Positions 1-8,163 of a stretch of 43,471 bases of DNA are shown here, in pieces. Every line of letters begins with the position of its first letter. Position 1 is the stretch's first letter. The position numbers were made by a program, and so were the translations under genes. The notes beneath the pieces were generated by a model. The model did no database searches. It saw nothing but the letters and a program-made list of their open reading frames with translations, and had not been told where the DNA came from. The DNA lies in the NCBI GenBank assembly GCA_946551795.1, contig CAMNRF010000011.1, positions 1 to 43,471 on the forward strand. The letters are read 5' to 3'. The stretch comes from an uncultured Oscillibacter sp. GTDB taxonomy: Bacteria; Bacillota; Clostridia; Oscillospirales; Oscillospiraceae.

Positions 1-67
1 GGCGGCGGCAGAAGGCAAAGTGCTGCAGGCCCGACAGCTGGAGCCAGTCCTCCTCTTTATATGCCAT
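1..67 (-). CDS. cas4: CRISPR-associated Cas4 exonuclease, N-terminal fragment (cut by window edge)
   Basis: Only 22 codons are visible. The ATG at 67 lies inside the last codons of cas7 (11-base overlap) and GGAGATTC stands just upstream. The visible peptide contains the motif WLQLSGLQHFAFCRR. Its pattern (S-G-x-Q-H-x-x-F-C-R-R) is typical of the Cas4 N-terminus, where Cys20 would be the first ligand of the iron-sulphur cluster. Cas4 is a RecB-like nuclease that helps Cas1-Cas2 trim and orient new spacers. In type I-C operons it follows cas7 directly, so position and motif agree. The rest of the gene, cas1, cas2 and the array should lie beyond base 1. Confidence 0.85.
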   Translation of the reverse strand, partial: MAYKEEDWLQLSGLQHFAFCRR

Positions 68-908
68 CCAGAATCTCCGGCTCCAGTCCCTCCAGAGGCT
101 CCAGCGTAATCCGGTAATCCTCCGCACAGGAAGGAAGGGCGTCAGAGGCGATCAGTTCGGCCCGGACCGAGCGGTGGACTTTGGCAGAGGAGTACTGCCC
201 ATCCTTGCAATTGTGGTGGAACCAATAGAGCTTGACCACCTCCATGGAGCCCTCCGGCCGGGCGGAGGAGGCGTCGTTGACAAAGAGGGTGCGCAGGCAT
301 TCCTTCAGTACTTCGGCATCCTCTGCTGTAAAGCCGGTTTTTTCCGCCAGCTGGACATTGATGGAACCCTTGATCTTATAGAGGCCGAAACGGACAAAGT
401 GCTTCATACCCATGGTATCGGAGGAACGGCCCTTGTCACTGTTTTCTCCGTTTACGCTCTTGGTAATCTGCATATCCTCCATTTGCACCGGAGAGAGGCT
501 GACTCCCTGATGGATAGAGACCGGGCCCCGCACACCGATGGACATACCCTTTGTGTCCTTAAATGCAAATACCTGACCGAAGGAACGCACATCCAGCCAG
601 GTCTCACAGGCCTTTTGCGCATAGGTGTCAGAATCCTTGAATTCCTTTGCTTTTCCAAGGACAGTAGCGGCCCGTTCACTGAGGCTGCCGCACCCGTCAT
701 CACACCGATCGGAGGACTGGACAAACACAGCCTGCCCCAGGTCCTGCATCCGGTTGCGCAGCTTGCGCTTGATGCACACGTCGCTCATCTCCCCCAGACC
801 GGCATAGTCGGTACGGGGGCTGTTGCCGTTGAGGGGATCGCCGTTGGGGTTTGCCATAGCGACGGCGGCAAAAGCCACAAAGTCAATTTTGTTCTGCAAG
901 ATGCCCAT
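57..908 (-). CDS. cas7c: Cas7c (Csd2), type I-C Cascade backbone subunit
   Basis: A 283-residue protein, usual for Csd2/Cas7 of type I-C. Cas7 subunits polymerise along the crRNA to form the backbone of the interference complex. The N-terminus carries the family signature NPNGDPLNGNSPR at residues 20-32, after a hydrophobic beta strand (IDFVAFAAVAM) typical of the RRM fold. The start is set by AAGGAGGAG seven bases upstream of ATG 908. It lies 14 bases downstream of cas8c and overlaps cas4 by 11 bases, so it is translated as part of the cas operon. Identification is from family resemblance plus gene order (cas3-cas5-cas8-cas7-cas4). Confidence 0.95.
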   Translation of the reverse strand: MGILQNKIDFVAFAAVAMANPNGDPLNGNSPRTDYAGLGEMSDVCIKRKLRNRMQDLGQAVFVQSSDRCDDGCGSLSERAATVLGKAKEFKDSDTYAQKACETWLDVRSFGQVFAFKDTKGMSIGVRGPVSIHQGVSLSPVQMEDMQITKSVNGENSDKGRSSDTMGMKHFVRFGLYKIKGSINVQLAEKTGFTAEDAEVLKECLRTLFVNDASSARPEGSMEVVKLYWFHHNCKDGQYSSAKVHRSVRAELIASDALPSCAEDYRITLEPLEGLEPEILDGI

Positions 909-922
909 TTTTATGCTCCTCC

Positions 923-2710
923 TTATTCCTCTGTCTCCTGGTTATCTGATTTTTCGGCGCGGTAGGACCGCTGATGGGAATAGCCCAATAAGTAGACATC
1001 ATCCAGCTTCTGGTTTAGCGTAGTGTCGAAGGGGGAAAACCGGTTCAGAATGTCGTCAACCATGCCGTGGTAATATCTGTAAAGCCCCGGCTTGGACTGT
1101 GCCAGACGTTTGTTATAGGGCCTTAGCTTATCCCATAGGGCTGACCATGTTGTCATTGGGCGCAGCGTAAAGGCTTTCTGCATCCGTACGGCGTTGGTTT
1201 CCCGCCGGTCCTCATCCGTATAGGTGCTGTTTTCGATTGCGTCCGCAATGGCCAGCAGGCGGCCAAACAGGTAGCTCCGGTCGGAACAGTTTTTGTCTAA
1301 AGCCATATCCCACTCCTCCTTTAAATGATCACAGTGATATTTCCGGATTGCCGCACAGGCTGTGAACAACAGCTTTTGCCGGTTTTCTCCCTCATAGAGC
1401 AGAAGGTGGGAAGCTTTTTCTACTAACGCCCGTTCTATGTCCAGAGGGAACGGTACTTTGTCCACCCGGCAGGCCACAAGGCGCTGCATCTGCTGGCTCA
1501 GGATGCGGTCGTCCGTCTCCGCCTTGCCGTTTCGGGGCGTTCCAAAGGCCCAGTTGACGATTTGGTACAGGGAGGGCGACTGAATCCCATAGGGACCGTT
1601 CTCCCAGCAGCAGGTGGCCTCCCAGTCGTGAAGACGGTCCAGAAAGTCAGAGGCCAGCAGCTCGTTGTAGTAGGTAACGGCCAGACGACCTGTGGTGGCT
1701 GCGTCGAAGGCGGCAATGACTACGCCAGCCGACTGGGGAAGGTTTTCTTTCCAGCCGGAGAGGGCCTCCCGCAGCTGTTTTTGATACTGGCTGGGATTAG
1801 CCGCCCGTTGGGCGGTTCCGGTTTTGCGGCCCATAGGGCCTGTTACCTTAGGTACTTGGATGCCTTGAGGATTCCAGCACAAAAAGGTCCGACCGCCAGA
1901 GGGGGCACTTTGGTTGGCTACCAGCCACCGCAGGGCACTGTGTGCCTTTTGAGAGGCGATATAGCCCACCGTTGCAGCCTGCGCCGCATCATCGAACCGG
2001 CCCCGGTAGGTGAAGCCACTGGAGTCATTGGCGGAAATCAGCTTGGCATTCCCGTTGATAGGGACAATTCCCTTAGGGTGTTGTCCGGCGGGAGAGTCTA
2101 TTGAGCCTGTGATCATGCACAAGGAGGGCGGCGCGTCTCCCTGTTTAGCGGCGCTGTAGTGAACAAAAGCGTCCATAAGTGCCCGGTCCTCCCAACAGGG
2201 GCCGTTCAGCTTTTCACCCAAGCCGTTGACTACCCAGCAAACCATGAGCTTTTCGTCCGAGGGACCGCCTTCCGGGGTCAGCGCAATCAGCGATGCTCCC
2301 GACAGATCGGATAAAATGGTACCGCCGCGCACATAGGTCAAAATAGATTGTAATTTAGGGTGTGTATACTCTGAATTGGCCCAGCCCGACAATGAATCCA
2401 CATAGAGAGTATGCTTCTTTTCGTCATATGGGGACACATACCCCAACTGGTCGCACAGCGGGTGGGCGCAGGGTGCGCTGGTTCTGCCCGCCGACTCCTC
2501 TGTTACCGGGATGATGATTTTAGGTGCTTCCTTGTCCACCGCCCGGGCAGAGACAAATCTCCCGTCCTGGTCCAGGGTGATTTCAATCTGTGCCCGCGCC
2601 ATGATGTGGGAGATGGGAGCCAGTGGTTCGTTTTCCCCCTCAAATACTTGTCCGGCCCGGTGAGCCATTGCATCATAGGTTTCTACGGCTTTTTGCAAAA
2701 GCCCCATCAT
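923..2710 (-). CDS. cas8c: Cas8c (Csd1), type I-C Cascade large subunit
   Basis: A 595-residue protein, the usual length for Csd1. Cas8c is the large subunit of the type I-C effector: it reads the PAM and recruits Cas3. In many type I-C systems an internal start within cas8c also yields the small subunit Cas11c; I cannot confirm that start here. The N-terminus (MMGLLQKAVETYD) resembles the common Csd1 start, and YVSPYDEKKH lies near residue 92. Two adjacent ATGs (2710 and 2707) follow GGGAGGTGGA, and the second has the better spacing. The first overlaps the cas5 stop codon (ATGA-type coupling). Confidence 0.93.
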   Translation of the reverse strand: MMGLLQKAVETYDAMAHRAGQVFEGENEPLAPISHIMARAQIEITLDQDGRFVSARAVDKEAPKIIIPVTEESAGRTSAPCAHPLCDQLGYVSPYDEKKHTLYVDSLSGWANSEYTHPKLQSILTYVRGGTILSDLSGASLIALTPEGGPSDEKLMVCWVVNGLGEKLNGPCWEDRALMDAFVHYSAAKQGDAPPSLCMITGSIDSPAGQHPKGIVPINGNAKLISANDSSGFTYRGRFDDAAQAATVGYIASQKAHSALRWLVANQSAPSGGRTFLCWNPQGIQVPKVTGPMGRKTGTAQRAANPSQYQKQLREALSGWKENLPQSAGVVIAAFDAATTGRLAVTYYNELLASDFLDRLHDWEATCCWENGPYGIQSPSLYQIVNWAFGTPRNGKAETDDRILSQQMQRLVACRVDKVPFPLDIERALVEKASHLLLYEGENRQKLLFTACAAIRKYHCDHLKEEWDMALDKNCSDRSYLFGRLLAIADAIENSTYTDEDRRETNAVRMQKAFTLRPMTTWSALWDKLRPYNKRLAQSKPGLYRYYHGMVDDILNRFSPFDTTLNQKLDDVYLLGYSHQRSYRAEKSDNQETEE

Positions 2711-3438
2711 TCCACCTCCCCAAATTCCCGCAGGCCGGAAAAGTTCTCCAGATGCTCTCCAAAGGGCTTCATCTCCATCTCACGCAGGGGCTTGGTGAGT
2801 GTGCAGTCCTCCGGGCGGGGGAAGGTGATGATTCCCCGTTTCATCACCGGATACCAGAACCGGGCGGTCATTTTTCTCTGTGTTTCGGGAGAGTAGGCCT
2901 CGTCGGCATAGGTGATGCCGTGATACATCAGCCCGAAGCCCAGCTCCGGCAGTGCGTCATAGGCGCCTGGGCCCTCTTCAAAAGTGCAGGGCTCCACATA
3001 TCCCTGGCACTCCCTGGTGCCCAGAAAAACATCCCGGCGGCCGCCCTTTTCAATCATCCGCCTGGCAATGTTGTGGTGCTTGTTCTCATTGCGGTCCTGA
3101 ACGAGTTCCGGGCGGTTCTCATTCCACTCAAAGTGAGCCCGTACCTGATAGCGGCAATTCTTCAAATAGGTGTAGTAGGAAAGATCGTTTCTGTCATCTT
3201 GGTAGTGGATGGGGCGTATGCCCTTTACCTCGGTCTGGATCTGATTCATGACCCGGACCGCATCGATATACCAGATTAAAGTGGGCTTCCAGTACACAGA
3301 GGATAGGATGCCTTTTAACGCCTCATAGGTAGGCACTTGATAGCTGCACTTTTCCCCGCCCACACGCATGATCGGGTCGGAGAAGAGGGCATACTCCCCT
3401 GTGACCTGAAACTCCACAATGTTTGGGTGCTGCATCAT
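2707..3438 (-). CDS. cas5c: Cas5c (Cas5d), type I-C crRNA-processing endoribonuclease
   Basis: About 243 residues. In type I-C, Cas5c replaces Cas6: it cuts the repeat RNA and stays bound to the 5' handle of the crRNA in Cascade. The beginning (PNIVEFQVTGEYALFSDPI) and the glycine-rich block RVGGEKCSYQVPTYEALKG match the Cas5d N-terminus, and the C-terminal half holds GTRECQGYVEP. I placed the start at ATG 3438 (ATG 3435 is equally possible), because GGAGGTGAT lies immediately upstream. An in-frame ATG at 3474 lies inside cas3 and has no ribosome site. The stop overlaps the cas8c start by four bases, and only one base separates the start from the cas3 stop. Confidence 0.93.
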   Translation of the reverse strand: MMQHPNIVEFQVTGEYALFSDPIMRVGGEKCSYQVPTYEALKGILSSVYWKPTLIWYIDAVRVMNQIQTEVKGIRPIHYQDDRNDLSYYTYLKNCRYQVRAHFEWNENRPELVQDRNENKHHNIARRMIEKGGRRDVFLGTRECQGYVEPCTFEEGPGAYDALPELGFGLMYHGITYADEAYSPETQRKMTARFWYPVMKRGIITFPRPEDCTLTKPLREMEMKPFGEHLENFSGLREFGEVE

Positions 3439-3439
3439 A

Positions 3440-5830
3440 TCACCTCCACAAAAATTCAAGATCGGATTCGCCAATAGAAAAGCCGGTCTCCGCGTGATAG
3501 TGTCCGCTGAGCCCCAATGCTCCGCCCTGAAGGGGGATCAGGCTGTGCTCCTCATTCAGGCGGTCAATTTGATATTGGTACAGCGAGACGGTATAGGGCT
3601 TTGCCGCCTCCAGAAGCGAGCGCAGATAGACCGGGTCCCGTTTCGCTTTTTCACTGCACAGATCCTGAATCAGCTTCTCACCCTGGCCATATGGGACGAC
3701 CACATCTGTGGTGTTCTCTTCAAAGACCTGGAACAGCAATCCGGCCAAACGGAACGCCTGACGGAAGAAATAGGGCGGTTTCTCCGTGCAGTATCCGTTC
3801 AGCGACAGGAGAGAAAACAGAGACGGGCGGTCTTTCAGGTAGTAGTCATGATGTTCCCTCGGTTCCCTGCGGTACAGGGCACGGTAATAGTACCCGACCG
3901 CCTCGTCAGAGTCCAGAGTGTTGTGATACCGCTCCGGATGTGCCGAAAATTCTGTGATCAGTTCCTGGGTTGCCCACTGCCCCCTCTGAATGTCCGGAAG
4001 CTTGGTGAGGGATTCGTTTTGACACTGTACCAGATAAACCGGGGCCAAGACACCCGGGCCGGCTTCGCCGCTGCGGTTACATCGTCCCGCCGCCTGAATT
4101 ACGCTGTCCATCCCGGCGGAGAGGCGGATCACGCAGGCAAAGGAAATATCCACCCCGGCTTCTATGACCTGGGTAGAGATGCAGGCCGTTTTTTGGCCGT
4201 TTTGTTTCAGCGCGTTTCGCAGCTTGTCCAGTGTATCCCTGCGATGGGCCACACACATGGCTGCGGAGAGGGCAAAGAGAGCAAAGTCTCCATCTTTTTT
4301 CAGCAGACTGTATAGATGTTCCGCCTGACTCTTCTTATTGCAGACAATCAGCAGGCTGTTCGCAGAATCTAACGTTTTCAGGGCAAATTCAGAAACCTGT
4401 TCCAGCGACATGGTTCCAATGCTTTGTATATCCGTCCGTCGAAAGACTTCCCAGATGGCAGGATCATAGGGAACAATCTCAGAGATTGGGCTATGTATGG
4501 GGTGTTCAATCTGTTCTGTACAGGGCTGGGTGGCAGAACAGAGGACGATCGTAGCTCCGCAGATCTCCGACAAAAAATTAACCGCCAAAGAAAACAGAGA
4601 CAGCATTTTGCTGGGAACAGTCTGGACCTCATCGATGACGATGACACTGCTGCACAGGGCGTGAAACCGTCGGATGGCCGTGGTTTTGCCGGAGAACAGG
4701 GTATTCAGCAGCTGGACCAGGGTGGTGATAATAATAGGAGATTCCCAGGTTTCGGCCAGGAGCTCCTGTTCATCCAGCTGCTGGTTGTTTCCTTCTGTTT
4801 TTACCAGGTTGGAATGGTGTTCCAGGATGAGGCTGTCGTCTTGAATATAGTCCCGGATCACCGCTGCGTTTTGTTCCAGAATGCTGAGCAGAGGAGATGT
4901 GAAGATGATGCGCTGCTTCCGATGCCGGCGGGCGTGAGCCAGAGCGAACCTCAGGCTGGACAGAGTCTTGCCGCCGCCGGTTGGCACATTGAGACGGAAC
5001 ACACCGCCGGGCTGTTCCACAGCCCGCCTGCACTGGTCGGAAATTGCCCGTCTTGCCCGGTCGATGGGAGAATCCTGGGGCAGCTGGTCCAGATGATCTT
5101 CCATCTGCCTTAAGTGCGTGCTCCACAGCTGGTCCAGGATCTCATCGCTGGGGGGCGCGGGGAACTGTGTGCCGTTCATAAATTCCGCTGTGTCCCGCCG
5201 GTCCCCCTCAATAACCGCGGAGAGTAGCAGCCGGGAGAGCAGGCCGGAATAAAAGGATGTCTCCTGCTCATAACGTTCATCGCTGGCTTCATTGCCAGTC
5301 ATGGAGCAGATATGCTCTAGAACAGGAGTCAGCTCTTCCAATGCGGTGTGAAACCAATGATCCAGTTCTTCCGGGCTGGCACAGACACGGAAAAAAGTAT
5401 CTGCCGCTTCGTCATAGCCGATATCCGCTTTGGTCAGCCGGTATTGGAATCCGTTTTTCTGCCGCTCATCCACACAGTCGAAGAGCCCGTGGTGTTCGCC
5501 GGACGCCAAGGCCAGAAGCTCAGTGGCTACACTGGAAAAATCCCCGGCATCTGTGCTGAAATAGCGTTCCAACAGAAGGCGCACACCGGTAAATGTGTGA
5601 TTTACACTGCCCTTTTGGCCAATCTGGTTAATCAGGTAATTTTGGAAACTGGCAGTGCACTTTCCGGCGTCATGAACTAACCCCGCAAGATATCCGCCGG
5701 CGGAGAGATGCACTGGTTTCAGGGCCTGTGCGGCATACTTCGCAGTGCTATGGCAGTGCTGGCTGACGGTTTGAACCGCAATGGGTTGTCCGGATAAATC
5801 TTTTCTGATATGGGCCAGAAAATCCGCCAT
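3440..5830 (-). CDS. cas3: Cas3, HD nuclease-helicase of type I-C
   Basis: A 796-residue Cas3 that unwinds and degrades target DNA once Cascade has bound. The HD nuclease domain is at the N-terminus: LVHDAGK (His53-Asp54), EHH near residue 113 and IEGDRRD near 208. The SF2 helicase follows, with Walker A NVPTGGGKT (281-289), the DExx-box variant VIDEVQ (398-403), a C-terminal RecA domain containing STQVIEAGVDI, and arginine-finger motif QAAGRCNRSG. All key motifs are present, so it looks functional. AAAGGAG sits seven bases before ATG 5830. It is the first gene of the cas operon, directly behind a strong promoter. Confidence 0.96.
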   Translation of the reverse strand: MADFLAHIRKDLSGQPIAVQTVSQHCHSTAKYAAQALKPVHLSAGGYLAGLVHDAGKCTASFQNYLINQIGQKGSVNHTFTGVRLLLERYFSTDAGDFSSVATELLALASGEHHGLFDCVDERQKNGFQYRLTKADIGYDEAADTFFRVCASPEELDHWFHTALEELTPVLEHICSMTGNEASDERYEQETSFYSGLLSRLLLSAVIEGDRRDTAEFMNGTQFPAPPSDEILDQLWSTHLRQMEDHLDQLPQDSPIDRARRAISDQCRRAVEQPGGVFRLNVPTGGGKTLSSLRFALAHARRHRKQRIIFTSPLLSILEQNAAVIRDYIQDDSLILEHHSNLVKTEGNNQQLDEQELLAETWESPIIITTLVQLLNTLFSGKTTAIRRFHALCSSVIVIDEVQTVPSKMLSLFSLAVNFLSEICGATIVLCSATQPCTEQIEHPIHSPISEIVPYDPAIWEVFRRTDIQSIGTMSLEQVSEFALKTLDSANSLLIVCNKKSQAEHLYSLLKKDGDFALFALSAAMCVAHRRDTLDKLRNALKQNGQKTACISTQVIEAGVDISFACVIRLSAGMDSVIQAAGRCNRSGEAGPGVLAPVYLVQCQNESLTKLPDIQRGQWATQELITEFSAHPERYHNTLDSDEAVGYYYRALYRREPREHHDYYLKDRPSLFSLLSLNGYCTEKPPYFFRQAFRLAGLLFQVFEENTTDVVVPYGQGEKLIQDLCSEKAKRDPVYLRSLLEAAKPYTVSLYQYQIDRLNEEHSLIPLQGGALGLSGHYHAETGFSIGESDLEFLWR

Positions 5831-5877
5831 TTGCAGTCTCCTTTTCGGTTTGTTAATGCAGGAATAAAGTTGTTACC

Positions 5878-5906
5878 ATTATACACTGTCCTAAGAAGTG
5901 ATTCAA
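5878..5906 (-). promoter_or_regulatory. Promoter of the cas operon
   Basis: On the minus strand TTGAAT (5901-5906) and a perfect TATAAT (5878-5883) are separated by exactly 17 bases. This is a strong sigma-A promoter placing transcription start near base 5871, about 40 bases before cas3. No other promoter of this quality was found between cas3 and cas4, so the operon is probably driven from here. Confidence 0.85.
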
Positions 5907-6008
5907 GCTGGCTGTCTTTTATTTATACAATATATTTAACTACGGCCTTTCTGCTTTTAACAGGATAGAGACAGAGTTTATCTTTGTAGACACAGGTGCA
6001 ATCGATAA

Positions 6009-6043
6009 GGGCGTACCGGAAAAGAACTTTTGCCGGTACGCCC
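6009..6043. promoter_or_regulatory. 35-bp dyad (putative operator or hairpin) between the divergent promoters
   Basis: GGGCGTACCGG (6009-6019) and its exact complement CCGGTACGCCC (6033-6043) flank a centre that is itself partly symmetrical (AAAAG and CTTTT). The dyad ends eight bases before the -35 box of the AlbA_2 gene and about 100 bases from the cas promoter. No T-tract follows on the plus strand, which argues against a terminator. A protein-binding operator, possibly for the adjacent winged-helix protein, is an inference. Confidence 0.6.
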
Positions 6044-6051
6044 GAAAGTGC

Positions 6052-6080
6052 TTGTATAAGATTCAGCAATAGGGTAAAAT
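6052..6080 (+). promoter_or_regulatory. Promoter of the AlbA_2-domain gene
   Basis: TTGTAT (6052-6057) and TAAAAT (6075-6080) are spaced by 17 bases. This gives a start site near 6087, about 33 bases before the preferred start codon at 6120. Confidence 0.65.
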
Positions 6081-6119
6081 GAATATCCGATACATCTGCT
6101 GAGAGTGGAAGGGTGTGCC

Positions 6120-7619
6120 TTGGCAGTACCGACCAACATTAAGACCTTGCTTGCCGGCAGCGCCGTTGAGTGGGCCAGGATCGAATTCAAGGAGACCTGG
6201 GATGCCGAGGCATCACTCAAAGCCATCTGTGCCTTTGCCAACGATATTGACAACTGGGGCGGCGGTTACCTCGTCATCGGCGTTGAGGAGAAGGACGGCA
6301 GGCCGGTTCATCCCCTCAAAGGCGTCCCCGTAGACAAGGTAGATGGTTATCTGAAGGATATGCTCAACAAGTGCAAGCGCATCCAGCCGGAATATCTGCC
6401 CATCGTTGAGGTGGTAGACTACCAGGACAAGAAATTCATTGTAGTATGGGCTCCCGGCGGGTACCTGCGCCCGTATTCTTCTCCCAAGTCGATGGCCGAG
6501 GGAGAGAAAGAGCGTGTCAGCTACATCCGGAAAATGTCCAGCACCATTATACCCTCCGAGGAGGAGAAACGGGATCTCTATAATCTTGCCAACAATGTCC
6601 CCTTTGATGACCGTGTCAACCACGAGGCGGACATTGCGGATCTGAACCTCACGCTGATTCAGGCGTATCTCAAAGGGGTGGAGAGTTCCTTGTACGAGGA
6701 ATCCAGGCATATGGATTTCCTTGATCTGTGCCGGAGCATGAATATCGTGAACACCCTGCCGGAGTACACCAAGCCAAAGAATGTGGGACTGATGTTCTTC
6801 AGTCTGGAACCGGATCGTTTCTTTCCCTATGCCCAAATCGATGTGGTCCAGTTTCCGGAGGACCTGGGCGGAGATCAGATTATCGAAAAGACGTTCAAGG
6901 GACCGCTTCACCAGCAGCTGCGGGAGGCGCTTCAATATATTCGGAACAGCGTAATCCAGGAGCGGATAATTAAGTTCCCGGACAGGGCAGAGGCGGAACG
7001 ATTCTTTAATTATCCTTATGCGGCAATCGAGGAGAGTCTTTGCAACGCAGAGTATCACAAGGGGTATGACGTACGGGAACCCATTGAAGTTCGCATCCTC
7101 CCTGACCGTATTGAGATCGTCAGTCATCCGGGAGCAGATCGGTCCATTTCCGAGGAGGGCCTGCGGACCTACCGGGTATTCAACCGGAGATACCGCAACC
7201 GCCGTATCGGGGATTTTCTGAAGGAGATGCACCTGACAGAGGGGCGGAATACGGGATTCCGAAAGATCCTCAATGCGCTGGAGCGCAATGGGTCCCCGGA
7301 GCCGCTCTTTGAGACGGACCCTGAGCGTCTGTCTTTCTGCACAACGATCTTCATTCACCATCAGTTTCTGCCCTCACATGAAGGCAGAAATGAAGGTAGA
7401 AATGGGACTAAAAAAGAGAAAGGAAACACCCCCTCCTCCACTCGGACTGAGCGGATACTTTCCGCTATCTCGGAAAATCCGCATATTACAATGCGCGCAT
7501 TGGCCGAAGAATTAGATATTCCCAGATCTTCGGTAGAGCGAATCCTGAAAAATCTCAGAGAAGCTGGTGTTGTCCGGCATGAGGGTGCCACCAAAAAGGG
7601 CCGCTGGGTCATGCTATGA
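6120..7619 (+). CDS. AlbA_2 / Schlafen-type putative DNA-binding ATPase-like protein with C-terminal winged helix
   Basis: About 499 residues. The N-terminal ~130 residues resemble the AlbA_2 (Schlafen-like, formerly AAA_4) domain, with IEFKETWDAEASL and GGGYLVIGVEEKDG. A GHKL-like ATP-binding module typical of this family follows near residues 300-365 (EESLCNAEYHKGY; IEIVSHPGADRSI) and then GRNTGFRK. After a charged linker, the last ~55 residues form a winged helix-turn-helix (RALAEELDIPRSSVERILKN, then GVVRHEG). I prefer TTG 6120, seven bases after GGAAGG; the alternative GTG at 6105 has a poor ribosome site. It is divergent from the cas operon and just inside an att-like boundary. Such proteins are usually annotated as transcriptional regulators or ATP-dependent helicase-like proteins; the true role is unknown. 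Confidence 0.8.
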   Translation: MAVPTNIKTLLAGSAVEWARIEFKETWDAEASLKAICAFANDIDNWGGGYLVIGVEEKDGRPVHPLKGVPVDKVDGYLKDMLNKCKRIQPEYLPIVEVVDYQDKKFIVVWAPGGYLRPYSSPKSMAEGEKERVSYIRKMSSTIIPSEEEKRDLYNLANNVPFDDRVNHEADIADLNLTLIQAYLKGVESSLYEESRHMDFLDLCRSMNIVNTLPEYTKPKNVGLMFFSLEPDRFFPYAQIDVVQFPEDLGGDQIIEKTFKGPLHQQLREALQYIRNSVIQERIIKFPDRAEAERFFNYPYAAIEESLCNAEYHKGYDVREPIEVRILPDRIEIVSHPGADRSISEEGLRTYRVFNRRYRNRRIGDFLKEMHLTEGRNTGFRKILNALERNGSPEPLFETDPERLSFCTTIFIHHQFLPSHEGRNEGRNGTKKEKGNTPSSTRTERILSAISENPHITMRALAEELDIPRSSVERILKNLREAGVVRHEGATKKGRWVML

Positions 7620-7757
7620 ATCTGACCACACAACCAGCCACAGATGCCGCTGGAAACAGCGGAAAATCAGCACTTAGAAAGTGCCGGAAAACAAATGCTA
7701 CGGAGCAGAAGCGAATAAAAACAACCAAAAAATATTGCAAAAAATTGCATTTTGCCG

Positions 7758-7802
7758 TTGACGTGCAGGGGGTCACAGGTCCGAGCCCTGTATCGTCCAC
7801 CA
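7758..7802 (+). mobile_element. tRNA-Val(GAC) 3'-half fragment, putative attR of an integrated island
   Basis: This stretch reads as the 3' half of a tRNA: anticodon loop TTGACGT (anticodon GAC), stem GCAGG, variable loop GGGTC, T-arm ACAGG/TCCGAGC/CCTGT, acceptor strand ATCGTCC, discriminator A and CCA (7800-7802). The 5' half is absent; AT-rich sequence precedes it instead. Position 55 of the T-loop is C rather than the near-invariant T, consistent with a non-functional remnant. Tyrosine recombinases often integrate between the anticodon loop and the 3' end of tRNA genes, leaving such a copy at one junction. The intact tRNA should lie left of the window. Confidence 0.8.
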
Positions 7803-7810
7803 CGAAGACC

Positions 7811-7839
7811 GCCCTCCGGGAAGCCTTGTCCCGGAGGGC
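7811..7839 (+). terminator. Hairpin after the tRNA fragment, probably the original tRNA terminator
   Basis: An 11-bp perfect stem (GCCCTCCGGGA and TCCCGGAGGGC) with a 7-base loop begins nine bases after the CCA end. The following sequence is only weakly T-rich. Its placement suits the native terminator of the tRNA gene, left in place when the element integrated. Confidence 0.6.
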
Positions 7840-8043
7840 GGCCGTATTCTATTCAACCTGTTTTTGTCCGGGCTCGCAGAGCGGCCAGTCCGGGGGTTGG
7901 GGGGACCCAATAAGCGAGCGGCGAAATCCGATAGAAATTTGCTCATAGGTGGAGAGTGGGCTTTTCAGAAAATGCGAGGAGTTTGCACGCATCCTCTCAA
8001 TCATTGCGATTTTAATTCCAATCATTCATAATAATAATGCCTG

Positions 8044-8068
8044 CCCTGTAATTCTTGACATTACAGGG
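8044..8068. promoter_or_regulatory. Inverted repeat covering the -35 box of the sensor-kinase operon
   Basis: CCCTGTAAT (8044-8052) and ATTACAGGG (8060-8068) form a perfect 9-bp dyad with a 7-base spacer. The spacer and first base of the right arm contain the TTGACA element. A transcription factor bound here would directly compete with or contact RNA polymerase. Confidence 0.55.
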
Positions 8069-8083
8069 AAAATGTACTATTGT
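8055..8083 (+). promoter_or_regulatory. Probable promoter of the histidine kinase operon
   Basis: A consensus TTGACA (8055-8060) is followed after 17 bases by TATTGT (8078-8083). This puts the start site about 75 bases upstream of the kinase start codon. From the attachment site to here (about 7850-8040) I see no gene. Confidence 0.65.
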
Positions 8084-8163
8084 AAATAGAGAAAAATTAT
8101 ACGGAATTCCGGTATATTTCGGGGGTAATCCGGAAAATAAGCCGCAGTCAGGGGAAACGGGAA

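Noticed and set aside
1-5830. A CRISPR array accompanying the cas genes
   Set aside because: I found no series of regularly spaced ~30-base direct repeats anywhere in the window. The array probably lies left of base 1.
6009-6043. Rho-independent terminator between cas3 and the AlbA_2 gene
   Set aside because: The stem is strong, but no T-tract follows on either strand, and the flanking genes are divergent, so nothing needs terminating there.
7758-7802. A functional tRNA gene
   Set aside because: Only the anticodon loop to CCA is present. The D-arm, 5' acceptor strand and 5' anticodon stem are absent, and T55 is replaced by C.
7616-7948. A 110-residue protein across the att site
   Set aside because: The frame runs through the tRNA fragment and terminator stem, so it cannot be a sensible coding region.
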